Positions 63,774 to 64,000 of a DNA stretch of 64,000 nt are shown one piece after another. Under the pieces are notes generated by a model. That model was not told the origin of the DNA. It did not search any database and was given only the letters and a program-made list of their open reading frames with translations. Positions within the stretch are counted from its first letter, which is position 1, and every line of letters begins with the position of its first letter. Source of the stretch: Nocardiopsis alba DSM 43377 (lineage in GTDB: Bacteria; Actinomycetota; Actinomycetes; Streptosporangiales; Streptosporangiaceae); the NCBI RefSeq assembly GCF_000341225.1, contig NZ_ANAC01000017.1, positions 124,001 through 188,000 of the forward strand, read 5' to 3'. A program made the translations under genes and the position numbers.

Positions 63774-64000
63774 TCAAGGTCGGGCGTGGTCTCCTCGGGA
63801 CGCCGATTCGAACCGGTAACCCCGGCCCGCCTCGGTGATGAGGTACCGGGGGTGCGAGGGGTCGGGCTCCAGCTTCCGACGTAGCTGGGCCAGGTAGACG
63901 CGCAGGTAGTTGGTCTCGTTCTGGTAGGCGGGACCCCACACGTCGTGCAGCAGCCGGCGTTGGCTGACCAACCGACCGGCGTTGCGGGCCAGGATCTCCA
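63774..64000 (-). CDS. kdpE: OmpR/KdpE-family response regulator (partial, C-terminal DNA-binding domain)
   Basis: Only the last 75 residues are visible; the gene enters from the right edge. They form an OmpR/PhoB winged helix: EILARNAGRLVSQRRLLHDVWG, NETNYLRVYLAQLRRKLEPD and a C-terminal ITEAGRGYRFE wing. The NETNYLRVY and LRRKLEPDPSHPRYL sequences are typical of KdpE, the regulator of the Kdp potassium transporter. The receiver domain and sensor KdpD would lie beyond the window. Confidence 0.85.
   Translation of the reverse strand, partial: EILARNAGRLVSQRRLLHDVWGPAYQNETNYLRVYLAQLRRKLEPDPSHPRYLITEAGRGYRFESASRGDHARP

Overview
The window is very GC-rich, gene-dense DNA with frequent GTG starts, 4-base GTGA stop/start overlaps and GC-rich hairpin terminators. 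The gene set includes a conservon, the GlgE pathway, a GuaB1-type reductase, a 714-residue EF-G paralogue and decaprenyl-phosphoryl-arabinose enzymes. This points to a filamentous or related actinomycete (Actinomycetota), probably in or near Nocardiopsaceae; the genus is an inference. It looks like chromosomal core plus lineage-specific genes. I see no rRNA, tRNA, CRISPR array, insertion sequence or prophage.

Layout. 1-3336 (minus): trehalose synthase (cut by the window edge) and GlgE, which route trehalose into alpha-glucan. 3967-6432: a bifunctional class A penicillin-binding protein. 6558-9708: a TPP riboswitch followed by ykoE-ykoD-ykoC, an ECF importer for a thiamine precursor. 9763-15453: a crotonase, a membrane-anchored Ser/Thr kinase and the electron-transfer flavoprotein genes etfB-etfA. 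15651-17886: a stand-alone LigD-type polymerase and a CNNM/CorC-like protein.

17895-20456 (minus): a small helical protein, an alpha/beta hydrolase with a helical N-terminus, and a lipoprotein, arranged like a type VII secretion effector module. 20561-30006: an envelope region with two methyltransferases, a GT-C-like membrane enzyme, an acyltransferase, a PorA/DUF3068 protein and the DprP-DprE1-DprE2 set that makes decaprenyl-phosphoryl-arabinose. Two divergent promoter regions here share an AACnnGTT-type operator.

30059-33523 (minus): two paralogous DUF2236 oxygenases and an MFS transporter. 33792-37870 (minus): the conservon cvnA-B-C-D, lying directly upstream of the oxygenases on the same strand. 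38325-43584: a VanZ/RDD protein, a DUF3592 protein, and a TetR-YhgE-ABC module with a perfect 14-bp palindrome at its promoter. 43834-52739: an M23-fold protein, endonuclease V, GuaB1 (TTG start), a CDP-alcohol phosphotransferase, a second acyltransferase, an M20 hydrolase with a long disordered tail, and an M48 protease.

52758-64000: an EF-G paralogue, a CPBP-family protein, an alpha/beta hydrolase, an MFS transporter, a secreted coiled-coil protein, peptide deformylase, an aminoglycoside nucleotidyltransferase-like protein, a largely non-coding 0.8-kb gap with a T-tailed terminator, a CbiX-like protein, an APH(6)/Hur-like kinase, and the end of a KdpE-like response regulator.

The best candidates for something new are the hydrolase/lipoprotein/small-protein trio, the conservon-oxygenase-exporter arrangement, and the envelope region with shared operators and a DprE1 carrying alanine at the benzothiazinone-target cysteine.
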